Origin: Dictyobacter formicarum
GTDB lineage: Bacteria > Chloroflexota > Ktedonobacteria > Ktedonobacterales > Ktedonobacteraceae
Assembly (NCBI RefSeq): GCF_016587435.1
Contig: NZ_BNJJ01000025.1
Span: 1 to 64,000 of the forward strand
Length of the DNA: 64,000 bases
Direction: 5' to 3'
A model generated the notes under the pieces. The model saw nothing but the letters and a program-made list of their open reading frames with translations. It was not told where the DNA came from and did no database searches. The position numbers were made by a program, and so were the translations under genes. Every line of letters begins with the position of its first letter. Positions within the stretch are counted from its first letter, which is position 1. Positions 36,957-45,559 of the stretch are shown one piece after another.

Positions 36957-37838
36957 TCAACTTGCGTTTGCTTGACCTCTCCCCTCCTGTGCGATTTGCG
37001 CAAACCCCTCCCGCCAGCTGGGATAGAGAGGGTGCCAGTGGAGGACCTGGCGCGCTTTGGCATTCGTCGCTCCACGCGCCGCACGCGGCTGCTCTGTAGT
37101 AATAGGTGGAGGAGGCGCTCCAAGACTGGCAGCATACACCGGGAGCCAGGAAGTGCCCGGAGCGGGCTCGTTATCCACCACATTGACAACCCCTCGCGGC
37201 CAATCCAGCGCGAGCAGAGCCGCACGAGCGGCATCTTCCACGTGCAGAAAAGAGGTGATTCCCTTATCAGCAGGGAGCTGCCCGCGGCGAACCTGCTCAG
37301 CGATGAAGCCATCCGGGGCGTACCAGGTTCCCGGTCCGTAAAGCGCCCCGTAACGGAGCACCACCCAGTTTTCTATCTCGGTTACCGCACTCTCCAAAGC
37401 TTGCACTCCCTCGATTGTGGTGCGCCTTGGCTCTGGCGCTTCCAGATCCAGAGGAACTGCTTCATCTGCAGGACCATCCCCAGGCGCATAGATCCAGGAA
37501 ATGCTTTGCGCGATGAAGTGGTGCACCTCGGCTGCGCGGGCTGCGTCCACCAGATTGCGAGTTCCTTCTCGGCGCATGTATGCGTTCGCCGCAGAATCCC
37601 TGGCACTTAAATCAGTGAGCTGCTGGATGATCACATCCGGGTGTGCCTCGCTTACGAGAGTGGTGAGCCTCTCACGATCGAACACGTCGACGACCCAGGG
37701 TATTGCGCCGAGCTGCTCTAGCAGCTCGCTTTTTCCCGCTGTACGCGTTGTGCCAATTACCTTATGGTTGGCGGCAACCAACAAAGGAATGAGCCGCCGC
37801 CCAATTACTCCTGTGGCGCCTGCGACCAAGATTTTCAT
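36957..37838 (-). CDS. NAD-dependent epimerase/dehydratase family protein
   Basis: 293 residues from ATG 37838 (GAAGGGAGAG upstream). Rossmann NAD(P) motif MKILVAGATGVIGRRLIPLL, then VDVFDRERL, IQQLTDLSA and a substrate-side YGALYGPGTWYAPDGF. The canonical Tyr-x3-Lys of extended SDRs is not clear: SISWIYAPGDG replaces it, so it may act as an atypical reductase or a NmrA-like sensor. Substrate unknown. The 3' end reads into the IS6 fragment's neighbourhood (stop at 36957), and may be altered at its last ~10 residues. Confidence 0.85.
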   Translation of the reverse strand: MKILVAGATGVIGRRLIPLLVAANHKVIGTTRTAGKSELLEQLGAIPWVVDVFDRERLTTLVSEAHPDVIIQQLTDLSARDSAANAYMRREGTRNLVDAARAAEVHHFIAQSISWIYAPGDGPADEAVPLDLEAPEPRRTTIEGVQALESAVTEIENWVVLRYGALYGPGTWYAPDGFIAEQVRRGQLPADKGITSFLHVEDAARAALLALDWPRGVVNVVDNEPAPGTSWLPVYAASLGAPPPPITTEQPRAARGATNAKARQVLHWHPLYPSWREGFAQIAQEGRGQANAS

Positions 37839-38059
37839 TGTATACTCTCCCTTCATCTTTATGAATGAAAATGACCAAAATGTGTCATTCTCTCGCGTTG
37901 GTCATCTTCATTCATACTATTGTGTTGATTTCGATGGAAACGACTCTGTAAGTCAGCTATCGGAAGCCGATCTTTAGCGGTCAGGGCAAGAGTCATGCCC
38001 TTGTCCTCTTCCCTAAGCGAAAGCTGATTTTGAGAAAAACCAGGGCATTGTCGCGGTGT

Positions 38060-38458
38060 TCAAAAAGATTGAGCCATCGATTCCTCCTGGCTCCAGCACA
38101 TTGCTCGCACAACCAGTGCAAGCAACACTTCCAGGTCAAACGGTTTCTTCTGCGTGCTGCAAACTCCCATGCCAGCAGCTTGCTGAAGAGCTTCCCCATC
38201 TCCACTGAGGGCAATGATCGAGCGTAAGAGGGTCGAGTCATGCTCTTGTATCTTGTGCAAGAATTGCAATCCATTGAGACGAGGCATTGTTAAATCAAGC
38301 AAGATCACATCGTACACGTTCCGTTGATGGTCCAGGTGGTCGAAGGCGTCTACACCATCAATGGCTGTATCTACCTCATAGGCCTCCTCTTCCAACAGCT
38401 CTTGGATGACCGATCGCAAAGCCTGGTCGTCGTCGACGACTAAAATGCGCTTCCCCAT
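38060..38458 (-). CDS. Single-domain response regulator
   Basis: 132 residues from ATG 38458. Receiver fold: D10-D11 in ILVVDDDQALRSVI, phospho-acceptor Asp55 in VILLDLTMPRLNG, Thr/Ser switch in IIALSGDGEA and Lys in CSTQKKPFDLEV. No output domain, like the receiver at 14757. The C-terminus continues ~20 residues past the usual end (RAMCWSQEESMAQSF). A TTG at 38482 is an alternative start. No kinase adjacent. Confidence 0.85.
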   Translation of the reverse strand: MGKRILVVDDDQALRSVIQELLEEEAYEVDTAIDGVDAFDHLDHQRNVYDVILLDLTMPRLNGLQFLHKIQEHDSTLLRSIIALSGDGEALQQAAGMGVCSTQKKPFDLEVLLALVVRAMCWSQEESMAQSF

Positions 38459-38482
38459 TTCCTCACTCTTTCTGGCACTCAA

Positions 38483-38792
38483 ACCTTGCTCTCTCCTCGC
38501 GAGGTCTCTTTTCAGTTCGCTGAAAATGAATCATCAATGGCCACTTCACGCTTATCTCGTGGCTTTGTTTGCATTAGAAGACAATGTGAGCACAGTTTGG
38601 AGCATATCCATAACTTGTTTGTAGCTGTGCTACCATCCGCTGAAATGTTTTCCAAATAGGGATCACGAAGGAGTGTAAAGTCCATGGCTCCAGAACGTTT
38701 ATCAGCTCGTTTCTCGCTCCTCTCCAGGCTCGATTCTTTTGCTCGTCGTGACGGTCGCCATAGTAACTGCGTCTTGCTACACATGCTGCCGT
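38483..38792. other. Intergenic, no supported gene
   Basis: 310 bp between the receiver gene and the MFS gene. Open readings here lack ribosome sites and family features. Some similarity to other IS-derived spacers is suspected but not shown. Confidence 0.35.
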
Positions 38793-39548
38793 TTAATCGT
38801 GCTTTTTCGTGAGAGCATTATTTCTCTTTAGCGTTAGCTCGTTCTCAGCAGAAGATGGCAGGTTGTCCAGTGCTCTTGAACAGGATTGTTGGGGGGTGTG
38901 GTTCGGCAAGATGAGATTGGCTACACACCCCACTATTCCGATGCCGCTGCATCCCACCAGTAACCCTGCAAACGTTCTTTGGCTGAGTAAGATTCCTCCA
39001 ATAGCCGAGCCAAGTGCAATTCCAAGGTAAAGCGCACTGTTATTCCAAGCCAGGAGCAGTGCACGTCGGCCAGGAAATGTCTGGACAAGGCGTGCTTGCT
39101 GTGCCGGCAGAAAGGTCTGGGCAAAAAGAGGGGCAATAGTGAACCCTACATAAACCCAAAAAGGGTGATTGAGCACGAGACTGAGTAGCAAGAAACCGCC
39201 CGCCAGCAAGCGGCTGCCAAGCAGCCAGGGAAAGCTGGAAGCCAGGCCGGTCAAGCTATTGGCCACTGCAAAGCCAAGCAGTCCTGCGACCAGCAAAGAC
39301 CGACGGCCGAGTCGATCAGCAAGCAAACCACAACAGGGTGCAGCCAGCATGTACATGACGGAGAAGGCCGTTACCATCCAACCGGCGACACCGGCCGAGA
39401 TCTGATATCTCCCGGCGACGAGCGGGAGCAATGGAGAAACAACAAACAGATCTGTCCCAATGACAAACAGTGTGAGCCAGCCAATGAGCAGTTGCCCCTG
39501 ACGAAACCAGAGAGACAAACGGCGCGGCGAAAACAAGGGAAAAGCCAT
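38793..39548 (-). pseudogene. MFS drug exporter with in-frame internal deletion
   Basis: 251 residues, whereas MFS exporters have ~400 and 12 spans. Spans 1-4 are normal: LIGWLTLFVIGTDLFVVSPL, the MFS loop GLLADRLGRRSLLVAG, and FPWLLGSRLLAG. The protein then goes directly to LSLVLNHPFWVYVGFTIAPL, which looks like the region near spans 8-9, and on to span 12. About 140 residues (spans 5-7) are missing with the frame kept. The C-terminal tail NHTPQQSCSRALDN is poor. Probably inactive unless it works as a fold-switched half transporter. Divergent from the MocR gene at 39703, its likely regulator. Confidence 0.65.
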
Positions 39549-39702
39549 AGCTGATGGCGCTCCTTCTTTCTTGACTATGGAATATATCTGCCATTTGAGA
39601 GCCAGTATACGGCATTATTGGGCTAGCCAAAAGCCCCATTTTGGAGTATATTCAGGGTACCACTTTTGGCGACCATATTCTGGAAAGAAGCGAACACCCA
39701 TC
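39549..39702. promoter_or_regulatory. Divergent promoter/operator region MFS-MocR
   Basis: 154 bp between divergent starts. It contains the near-palindrome GGGCTAGCCAAAAGCCCC around 39620-39640 and a TTGGAGTATATTC stretch. MocR proteins bind direct or inverted repeats between divergent genes, so this is the probable binding site; the exact site is not resolved. Confidence 0.45.
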
Positions 39703-41220
39703 ATGAAAAAACACCTGACGTGGCGAATGGCGTCGCTGCCTGACCTCGAACCAGCGGGATCGATCCCGCTGCACCGCCAGCTTTATGAGCGACTGTGCAC
39801 AGCTATCATCACCGGGCAACTCCCCTCGGAAACTCCGTTGCCTTCGACGCGAGCTCTGGCGAGCGAGCTCGGCGTGGCCCGCAAGACAGTGATACATGCC
39901 TATGAGGACCTGAGCGCGGAAGGATACATCGTTGGCACAGTCGGGAGCGCGACACGGGTTGCTCGTTTGCTTCCAGATGAAGTCTTCTTTTCCTCGAAGG
40001 AGCGGTTGGGCATTCCAAGCGCGCCGCTTTCGTCTGCTGCTCCGGCAACGATCAGCCAGCGTGGATCCCTCACTCAGGCACGTTCTCTCTCGTATTCATC
40101 GCAGCTCCCGCCTGAAAGAGAGATTCGCGCCTTTCGGGTGGGATTGCCTGCGCTGGATCTTTTTCCCTATGAGCTCTGGGGGCGCCTGCTTGCTCGCCGA
40201 GGGCGTCATTCTCTGCCATCCCTGTTCTCTTATCAAGAAGCCGCAGGGTATCGACCTTTGCGTGAAGCCATCGCGCATCATCTTGCAGTGGCACGGGGCG
40301 TGCGCTGTACGCCAGAGCAAGTAATCGTGGTTGCAGGCGCGCAGGCTGGGATGGATCTGGCCTTTCGCATTCTGCTCGACGCGGGAGAGCCTGTCTGGGC
40401 GGAAAATCCCGGGTACTTCGGAGTGCACGGGGCCTTGGTAGCAGCAGGAGCGCGTCTGGTGCCCGTTCCTGTTGATCGGCAAGGTCTTGATGTGAGCGCG
40501 GGAGTGAAGCTGGCTCCCCAGGCTCGCCTGGCAGTTGTCGCGCCTTCCCACCAGTTTCCGCTGGGTGTTACTATGAGTTTGACACGGCGGCTCGCGCTGC
40601 TTAATTGGGCAGGGCAGAACGGCGCCTGGCTTCTTGAAGATGATTACGATAGTGAGTATCGCTATACAGGGCACCCCCTGGAGGCCTTGCAAGGATTAGA
40701 CAGGCACGAGCGGGTGATCTATCTCGGTTCCTTCAGCAAAGTCCTGTTTCCAGGCTTGCGACTGGGCTACCTGGTTGTCCCTTCATCACTGATTGAGGCA
40801 TTTGCCGCCGTACGCCGACTGGTCGATACCCATGTTCCGGTCCTGGAACAGATGGTGGTAGCTGATTTCATGCTGGAAGGCCATTTTCAGCGACACCTCC
40901 GACGGATGCGCGAATGCTACGCAGCACGCAGATCGGCTCTCATCGCAGAGGTGCAACGTACTCTGGCAGGCCTGCTCGATTTGCAGGTATCAGAAGCCGG
41001 TTTGCATTTAGCAGGATGGCTCCCGCAAGGAAGTGACGATCAACAAGCAGCGGAGCAGGCAGCAGCTTATGGAGTAGAGGTTGTTCCTCTTTCCCGACTG
41101 TGTCTTGTTCCAATCTCCCGTCCTGGCTTGCTTCTTGGGTTTGCTGCTGTGAACGAGGAGAGCATTCGCCAGGGAGTGCTCCATTTGGCAAGAGCCTTAG
41201 AAGCCCTCAAAAAGAGATAA
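39703..41220 (+). CDS. MocR-type regulator (GntR HTH plus aminotransferase domain)
   Basis: 505 residues from ATG 39703. HTH: IPLHRQLYERLCTAIITGQL, LPSTRALASELGVARKTVIH, EGYIVGTVGSATRVAR. Aminotransferase-like part: QVIVVAGAQAGMDLAFRILL, WAENPGYFGVHGALVAAGAR, VAPSHQFPLGVTMSLTRRLA and LLEDDYDSEYRYTG; PLP-lysine in YLGSFSKVLFPGLRLGYL. Full length for the family. Divergent from the damaged MFS exporter. A fragment of a second, related gene lies at 45921-46262. Confidence 0.9.
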   Translation: MKKHLTWRMASLPDLEPAGSIPLHRQLYERLCTAIITGQLPSETPLPSTRALASELGVARKTVIHAYEDLSAEGYIVGTVGSATRVARLLPDEVFFSSKERLGIPSAPLSSAAPATISQRGSLTQARSLSYSSQLPPEREIRAFRVGLPALDLFPYELWGRLLARRGRHSLPSLFSYQEAAGYRPLREAIAHHLAVARGVRCTPEQVIVVAGAQAGMDLAFRILLDAGEPVWAENPGYFGVHGALVAAGARLVPVPVDRQGLDVSAGVKLAPQARLAVVAPSHQFPLGVTMSLTRRLALLNWAGQNGAWLLEDDYDSEYRYTGHPLEALQGLDRHERVIYLGSFSKVLFPGLRLGYLVVPSSLIEAFAAVRRLVDTHVPVLEQMVVADFMLEGHFQRHLRRMRECYAARRSALIAEVQRTLAGLLDLQVSEAGLHLAGWLPQGSDDQQAAEQAAAYGVEVVPLSRLCLVPISRPGLLLGFAAVNEESIRQGVLHLARALEALKKR

Positions 41221-41286
41221 TGAGGGGATAAAGAAGTGTGCTGGCTCAGTTTCGACAAAATCACCGGTGAAGTGGGGAGCGAATGG

Positions 41287-41325
41287 CGAAAGCTCATCAA
41301 CAGAAATTTTTAAGTTGACAACACC
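41287..41325 (+). mobile_element. IS6-like terminal remnant
   Basis: CGAAAGCTCATCAACAGAAA followed by TTTTTAAGTTGACAACACC ends in the inverse of an IS6-type terminus (GGTGTTGTCAACTT). A nearly identical piece sits at 47801-47840. The next bases (GTTTTTGCAACACAACC) look like the end of a second element related to the miniature element at 46475-46566. Confidence 0.5.
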
Positions 41326-41431
41326 GTTTTTGCAACACAACCCACAGCTCTCTGTATGTGGTCAAGTCGAAATAATCAACCCCCAGATCTATGTATTCCG
41401 TTTTGTCGCGGATGATGGAGTAGATTGCCAT

Positions 41432-41471
41432 CATTGACACTCCCCTGACTTCAGCCGGGAAAGTGTCAATG
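41432..41471. terminator. Palindromic stem-loop at the 3' end of a SnoaL-like gene
   Basis: CATTGACACT and AGTGTCAATG (10-bp perfect arms) enclose CCCCTGACTTCAGCCGGGAA. It overlaps the stop codon of the gene at 41466 (minus). A second copy at 51237-51276 is at the same place after the paralogue. The core resembles TnpB-element right ends (GGCTTTAGCC...GTGTCAA), so it may be an IS605-end relic reused as a terminator. Confidence 0.5.
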
Positions 41472-41885
41472 AGCAGGGTAGAGTCCCAATTGTTCCAATA
41501 TACCTAATTGATCTGAACTGCCCCAACGTTCGACAAGTTTACCATCGGCGAACTTGCTAATCTGAAGTCCGTGTATGTTTACATGCTTGCCAGTAGGCGC
41601 AAATCCCATAAAAAGACCTTGATGTGTACCAGTTAAGGTATAAGCCATGGCGATGTTATCATCGTCGGCAACCATATAGTCGATACTGATATTTACATCG
41701 GGGAAGGCTGAATGTAGTTCGGTGAAGAAGTGTCGATAGCCATCAGGGCCGGGTCCTTGACCTGGCGCAGGATCATGATCGATGGCATTTGGTGAAACCA
41801 CATCGTTAAGGGCCTCGTAGTTGCCACTATTTGCCGCCAGGCCGAAGCGTTGCTGCGCTGCCATATTATCTTCGCGGGTGGCCAT
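41466..41885 (-). CDS. SnoaL-like polyketide-cyclase-fold protein (ester cyclase), copy A
   Basis: 139 residues, usual length for SnoaL/ester-cyclase proteins. NSGNYEALNDVVSPNAIDHD, GPDGYRHFFTELHSAFPDVN, then ADDDNIAMAYTLTGTHQG and FMGFAPTGKHVNIHGLQISK with KLVERWGSSDQLGILEQLGL at the end, the classic pattern of these cone-shaped barrel proteins. They act on polyketides, esters or small lactones; many are uncharacterised. ATG 41885 has GGAG about six bases upstream. 120 of 139 residues are identical to copy B at 51271. The upstream ~160 bp is also duplicated. Confidence 0.88.
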   Translation of the reverse strand: MATREDNMAAQQRFGLAANSGNYEALNDVVSPNAIDHDPAPGQGPGPDGYRHFFTELHSAFPDVNISIDYMVADDDNIAMAYTLTGTHQGLFMGFAPTGKHVNIHGLQISKFADGKLVERWGSSDQLGILEQLGLYPAH

Positions 41886-42133
41886 ACATTGCTCCTCTGT
41901 ATTCCTGATATAAAATGCAAGTACACCAATCTATTTTCCTCTTATACGATCTTGTACGCTCTTACTAAAAAAAAGTAACATCAGACGGAGGCTTTGAGCT
42001 TTCTCCACTTTTGTATTCCACTCAGACGTATGGACAGACGTAAACCTCTCTACCCACACCATTTTTGGGTTTTTCATCATCATGACACATCCAAACAGCA
42101 TGGTCCGCGATAGCCTTACTGCAAGATTTTGGC

Positions 42134-42267
42134 AGACTCCTCCCAATCGCATTAACGAAGGCAGGTCGGAAAGTGGCGCTCATTGAGCGCGGCCTCCTAG
42201 GCGGTACCTGTGTCAACACTGGCTGTACCCCCACAAAAACGATGGTCGCCAGCGCACGCCTCGCCTA
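42134..42267 (+). pseudogene. N-terminal fragment of a dihydrolipoamide-dehydrogenase-like gene
   Basis: Encodes [20 protein letters not shown] then [20 protein letters not shown], nearly identical to the N-termini at 49172 and 49544. It lacks the start and ends abruptly where ISL3-type sequence begins at 42268. The redox pair CVNTGC is present but nothing downstream remains. Confidence 0.75.
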
Positions 42268-42456
42268 ATCCGCGAGTTCCAGGGCTTTGTTGCTGGAGTA
42301 ATACGAGACAAAGAGGCCGTCAAAGCGGGCCTGACTTTGCCAACCAGCAATGGGATCGTCGAGGGAAAAGTGAATAAGCTGAAGCTCATCAAGCGGATGG
42401 GCTACGGGAGATCGGGCTTTCCTCTCCTCCGCCAGCGTGTTCTCCACGCCTTGTAG
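42268..42456 (+). pseudogene. C-terminal fragment of an ISL3-family transposase
   Basis: The frame reads EFQGFVAGVIRDKEAVKAGL, TLPTSNGIVEGKVNKLKLIK, RMGYGRSGFPLLRQRVLHAL and stops at 42454-42456. SNGxVEGxVNKLKLIKRxxYGRxxFxLLRxRVL is the C-terminal signature of ISL3 transposases. It directly abuts the dehydrogenase fragment. Confidence 0.8.
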
Positions 42457-42555
42457 CAGATCAGGAAGCTCATGCATGAAAAATTATCTTTCTATGACAT
42501 CCCATCGTTTGCTGGGTGTCACCTCGTTGGGCAACGCCTTCTCCGTGCCGCGAAT

Positions 42556-43479
42556 TTACGCCGTCTTCTGAACCGCCTCCAACACGCCCAGCCCTCGCCA
42601 AAAACGATGTAGACCAGCACCCAGAGCCGCTGCCATCATCAGTTCAAAAGCTGCCTTCTCACTTTCTGTCTGTTCGACGACCTTTGCCACCTGCTCATCG
42701 GTGACCTTGTAGGCGGCCTCTCCGATCTGTCGTGCGAGCTCGTCGTAGGGTGCCGAAAGCGGTGGGCCTCCGGTTGCTCGCTCTGCCATCGCTTGGCGAA
42801 GGGGAGCATCGGTCTTCCCCGGCCCAAAAAGGATGCGCTGGCGCACGGCGTTGGCCAGGACACGATGATCTGGATGGGGAGGAGTCTTCCCCTTCCCAAA
42901 TGCATAGCCCTGGACCAAGAGTTGCTTGGCAGCTCGATCGAAGTCTTTCTCTGAGAGCATCTGGTAATCGAGGGTATCCGCGCAACGGGTCGTGATGTGA
43001 AAGAGGGCACAGACCGCGATGGCATCCTCCAGGGCTTGGGAAGTGACCCCTTTGCAAAGGACGGCCCAGGCATCTTCCGGTGTCAGTTCGCCAGGTCTGC
43101 GAGTTAAGATCTCCAGGAAGACAAGGGTTACCTGGAGGTTGGGGGACAGCGCCGCCTGCCGGAAATCCTCAAGGGTGGAGAGCACCTGTGGCCTTCCCAG
43201 CGCTCGCGCCGCGATAGCGCCATGCGCCCCAATACAGAAGGGGCACGAATTCCACTTGGCGGTCATGGCGGCCATCAGTTCCCGCTCTCCGACGCTCCAG
43301 GCGCTTTCCCCGCGCATGGCCGCATGCGTCCAAGCACTCATGGAGTCGCCACTGAACGATTTGTGGTAAAAGGCGACCCGCGCTGCATCGGGCAGGCGCA
43401 TCCCCGACATCAGGGAGAGAAAGCGGATGAGGATCTGTGAGAGAAGACCATCGCCGCGTTCGACCTCGTGAAGTCTCAT
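42556..43479 (-). CDS. AhpD/carboxymuconolactone-decarboxylase-like protein
   Basis: 307 residues. The AhpD motif is present: ERELMAAMTAKWNSCPFCIG then AHG, with Cys79, Cys82 and His86. This is the peroxidatic CxxC site of alkylhydroperoxidase D-like proteins. The protein is longer than AhpD (~175), with a C-terminal half (CADTLDYQMLSEKDFDRAAK, then FGPGKTDAPLRQAMAERA) that may be a second copy of the fold lacking the CxxC. It may reduce peroxides or act on a diketone. ATG 43479 has AAAGGA upstream. Flanked by mobile fragments; no operon partner. Confidence 0.8.
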   Translation of the reverse strand: MRLHEVERGDGLLSQILIRFLSLMSGMRLPDAARVAFYHKSFSGDSMSAWTHAAMRGESAWSVGERELMAAMTAKWNSCPFCIGAHGAIAARALGRPQVLSTLEDFRQAALSPNLQVTLVFLEILTRRPGELTPEDAWAVLCKGVTSQALEDAIAVCALFHITTRCADTLDYQMLSEKDFDRAAKQLLVQGYAFGKGKTPPHPDHRVLANAVRQRILFGPGKTDAPLRQAMAERATGGPPLSAPYDELARQIGEAAYKVTDEQVAKVVEQTESEKAAFELMMAAALGAGLHRFWRGLGVLEAVQKTA

Positions 43480-43811
43480 AGGTTTTCCTTTCGTTCTTTA
43501 CGAGCATTCCGTTCGCAGGATGGTACGTTGAAGCCACACCGCCCGCGAACAGGAACAGGGTAGCACCGTCAAGCAGAAAAAACTTCTCCCATCTTGCTCA
43601 AATCCTCGGCCCGGTTCTCGCCTGGGAAAGATCAGCCGACGCGCCTGACCTGGCTTGACGAAAGCCTGGCATGGGTGCTGAAGGAAGTCGCGCTCCTACG
43701 AATTTATAACATGTGTATGCAATAGCCCGCTTCTGAAGGCATTTTATGGAGGTCTGCGAAGTCGATTCCCATGTTTCGCGCCGATTTCCTAACATTCGGC
43801 TCTTACACAAT
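43480..43811. other. Intergenic, no supported gene
   Basis: Between the AhpD-like gene and the IS6 remnant. A short CGCGCTCCTACGAATTTA at ~43690 resembles REP arms. Nothing else recognised. Confidence 0.3.
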
Positions 43812-43947
43812 TCAGGTGTTAAGCACAATCGCGTGGCTGATAATCTCAGGTGGGAAGCGAAATCCTTTGTAGTCGGGTGCAGTAGTGCGTATTTTCATGA
43901 GACTATCTTAGCACAGTGTTCAGCTACGTTCCCAAGTTGACAATACC
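43812..43947 (-). mobile_element. IS6-family left-end remnant (inverted partner of 36841-36937)
   Basis: In minus direction it begins GGTATTGTCAACTTGGG at 43947, has ATG at 43898 and encodes MKIRTTAPDYKGFRFPPEII then SHAIVLNT and TGA. FRFPPEIISHA is the IS6 transposase N-terminus. It matches the other fragment at 90 of 92 bases (43856-43947) in inverse orientation, so the two outer ends point outward across 7.1 kb. Confidence 0.7.
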
Positions 43948-44138
43948 ATGGAAACACATTCGTTCTTCCCTTTCAAAGAGGCACATCTCTTAGCTCAATG
44001 ACCGCAGGTTCCATCGTGCTGTGCAAGTCGTGGGCCATGAACAACAGAATCGCAAGGCCACACGGCCTGTTAATCCCATATCCATAGATTCGTTTCCCTT
44101 TCTTTTCGTCTCATCGAGACCTTCCCTGATGGGTCTGA

Positions 44139-44606
44139 TTAGCCTGCCACGAATAACGCCCAGAGGACCGCGAGAAGGGTGAGAACCTGGAGCACGACAC
44201 GCACACTCTGCCAGCGGTCAAATGTATCAAAGATGGCGGTGAGCGCCACCTCATCATTGGGTACCTTGAGTTGTTTGAAGTTGGTGGGCGCAGCTCGCGA
44301 GGTCGCGAGAGAATGCAAGACGGAGAGGATAGCCGCAAGCAAGATGGGCAATGGGTACGCATTTCCTGCGACAAAGGTAGCGATAGTTGCAGCAATGGTA
44401 ATCAGAGCAGTTCCTATGCCCAAGGTGGCATACCAGACGATTCCATTGCTGAGATCCGCTGAGCGACTATAGAGACTGAAGGCTATCGCCCCCATCCGTT
44501 TGCGGGCGGGTAACTGTTTAATGGACTGGTCGAGACTGGCCCCCACTAAGATTCCATTGAGGGCGGTAGCGGCGAACATGAGTAGAATTGGAACGGTTGC
44601 TTGCAT
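44139..44606 (-). CDS. DUF1772 membrane protein
   Basis: 155 residues from ATG 44606 (AAGGAG upstream). Four membrane spans: VPILLMFAATALNGILVGAS, a second after LSNGIVWYATLGIGTALITI, then PLPILLAAILSVLHSLATSR and VLQVLTLLAVLWALFVAG. DUF1772 proteins are related to anthrone oxygenases and small membrane proteins of unknown role. It begins 26 bp after the TetR stop and is probably co-transcribed with, and regulated by, that gene. Confidence 0.75.
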   Translation of the reverse strand: MQATVPILLMFAATALNGILVGASLDQSIKQLPARKRMGAIAFSLYSRSADLSNGIVWYATLGIGTALITIAATIATFVAGNAYPLPILLAAILSVLHSLATSRAAPTNFKQLKVPNDEVALTAIFDTFDRWQSVRVVLQVLTLLAVLWALFVAG

Positions 44607-44631
44607 CAGGATATGCTCCTTCACACTATGA

Positions 44632-45267
44632 TTACTTCCCCGGTTGACCAAGGCCATGCAACGCCAACCGGACCAGGGCAGCCACCTGCTCTGGCGATGG
44701 TTCCTGCGGAATCCCATCGGGTGCCAAGAGCCCGTTGCCAAAGAGGTAGGTCAGCAACGGACCAGCCAGCAGACGAGCCGCCAACTCAGCATCCTCCAGG
44801 TGAAGAATCCCAGACCGGTGGGCACTGTCGAGCACATCCTTCAGGAAAGCTGCTCCTTGTTGCGGAACGGCTTGCACAAACAGCGCACGTAACTGGGGAA
44901 AGCGTGGGAGTTCAGCCATGAGCAGGCGTACCAGGCCGAGATACGTGGGATGCATCGTATTTTTGATCATGGTCTGCGCCCACACCGTCAACGCCTGTTC
45001 CAGGGTCTCCAGGCTGTCCATAGGTGTCTCTCGCAAAGCCAGCAGGCCGCTCTCCGAGAACCGATCTAAGGCAAACTGCTCTAAGACGGCCACAAACAAG
45101 GTCTCTTTGTTCTGATAATAGCGATAGAGGGTCTGCTTCGAAACATGGGCCTCAATTGCGATCGTATCCATACTCGTTCCCTCAAAACCCGCCTGCATAA
45201 ACAGGCGCTGAGCGGCAACGTGGATCGCATCGCGTTTGGCTTGGGCACGAGGAGTAAATGCAGTCAT
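44632..45267 (-). CDS. TetR-family transcriptional regulator
   Basis: 211 residues from ATG 45267 with AAAGGGGA upstream. N-terminal HTH: KRDAIHVAAQRLFMQAGFEG and TSMDTIAIEAHVSKQTLYRY, then YQNKETLFVAVLEQFA. The C-terminal ligand domain ends PQEPSPEQVAALVRLALHGL, like the AefR/AcrR subgroup. It probably represses its own transcript, which continues into the DUF1772 gene; the palindrome at 45351-45377, 84 bp upstream, is the likely operator. Ligand unknown. Confidence 0.88.
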   Translation of the reverse strand: MTAFTPRAQAKRDAIHVAAQRLFMQAGFEGTSMDTIAIEAHVSKQTLYRYYQNKETLFVAVLEQFALDRFSESGLLALRETPMDSLETLEQALTVWAQTMIKNTMHPTYLGLVRLLMAELPRFPQLRALFVQAVPQQGAAFLKDVLDSAHRSGILHLEDAELAARLLAGPLLTYLFGNGLLAPDGIPQEPSPEQVAALVRLALHGLGQPGK

Positions 45268-45350
45268 TGCTTCCCCTTTCTGAGACAATCGTGTGAACCA
45301 CGAGCGGTCTGAACCTCTCCAGCCGATGCGAGAACGCTTCGCTTTTCAAG

Positions 45351-45377
45351 AATCATACTAGACGGTCTAGTATGATT
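45351..45377. promoter_or_regulatory. Perfect 27-bp palindromic operator for the TetR protein
   Basis: AATCATACTAGAC (45351-45363) - G - GTCTAGTATGATT (45365-45377): 13-bp perfect arms. Location ~84 bp upstream of the TetR start and the symmetry are as expected of TetR autoregulation. Confidence 0.8.
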
Positions 45378-45406
45378 GTAAGCCAAAAAGGACAGCGTGT
45401 CAAGGA

Positions 45407-45461
45407 CCCACGGGATGTCAACGAATCGGTACGCCGATCAGCTCGTTGCGCATCCCGTGGG
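45407..45461. other. Strong multi-part hairpin
   Basis: CCCACGGGATG pairs with CATCCCGTGGG (11 bp), inside which CAACGA pairs with TCGTTG and ATCGG with CCGAT around a TACG loop. The 55-nt fold is unusually regular. It lies just downstream (on the plus strand) of the TetR operator in a region with no gene and is not an intrinsic terminator (no T-run). It might be an IS end or attC-like site. Confidence 0.5.
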
Positions 45462-45559
45462 AACTTCGTCAACTTTGATGAATATCGCTTGTCTGCTTGG
45501 GTGGTCCCTTCCCTTTTCGGCTGGAAAAGAAGAAAAACACGAGGAACTCCACTGCCTGA

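Noticed and set aside
43598..43828. 76-residue minus-strand reading
   Set aside because: Crosses into the IS6 remnant, no start signal, no family.
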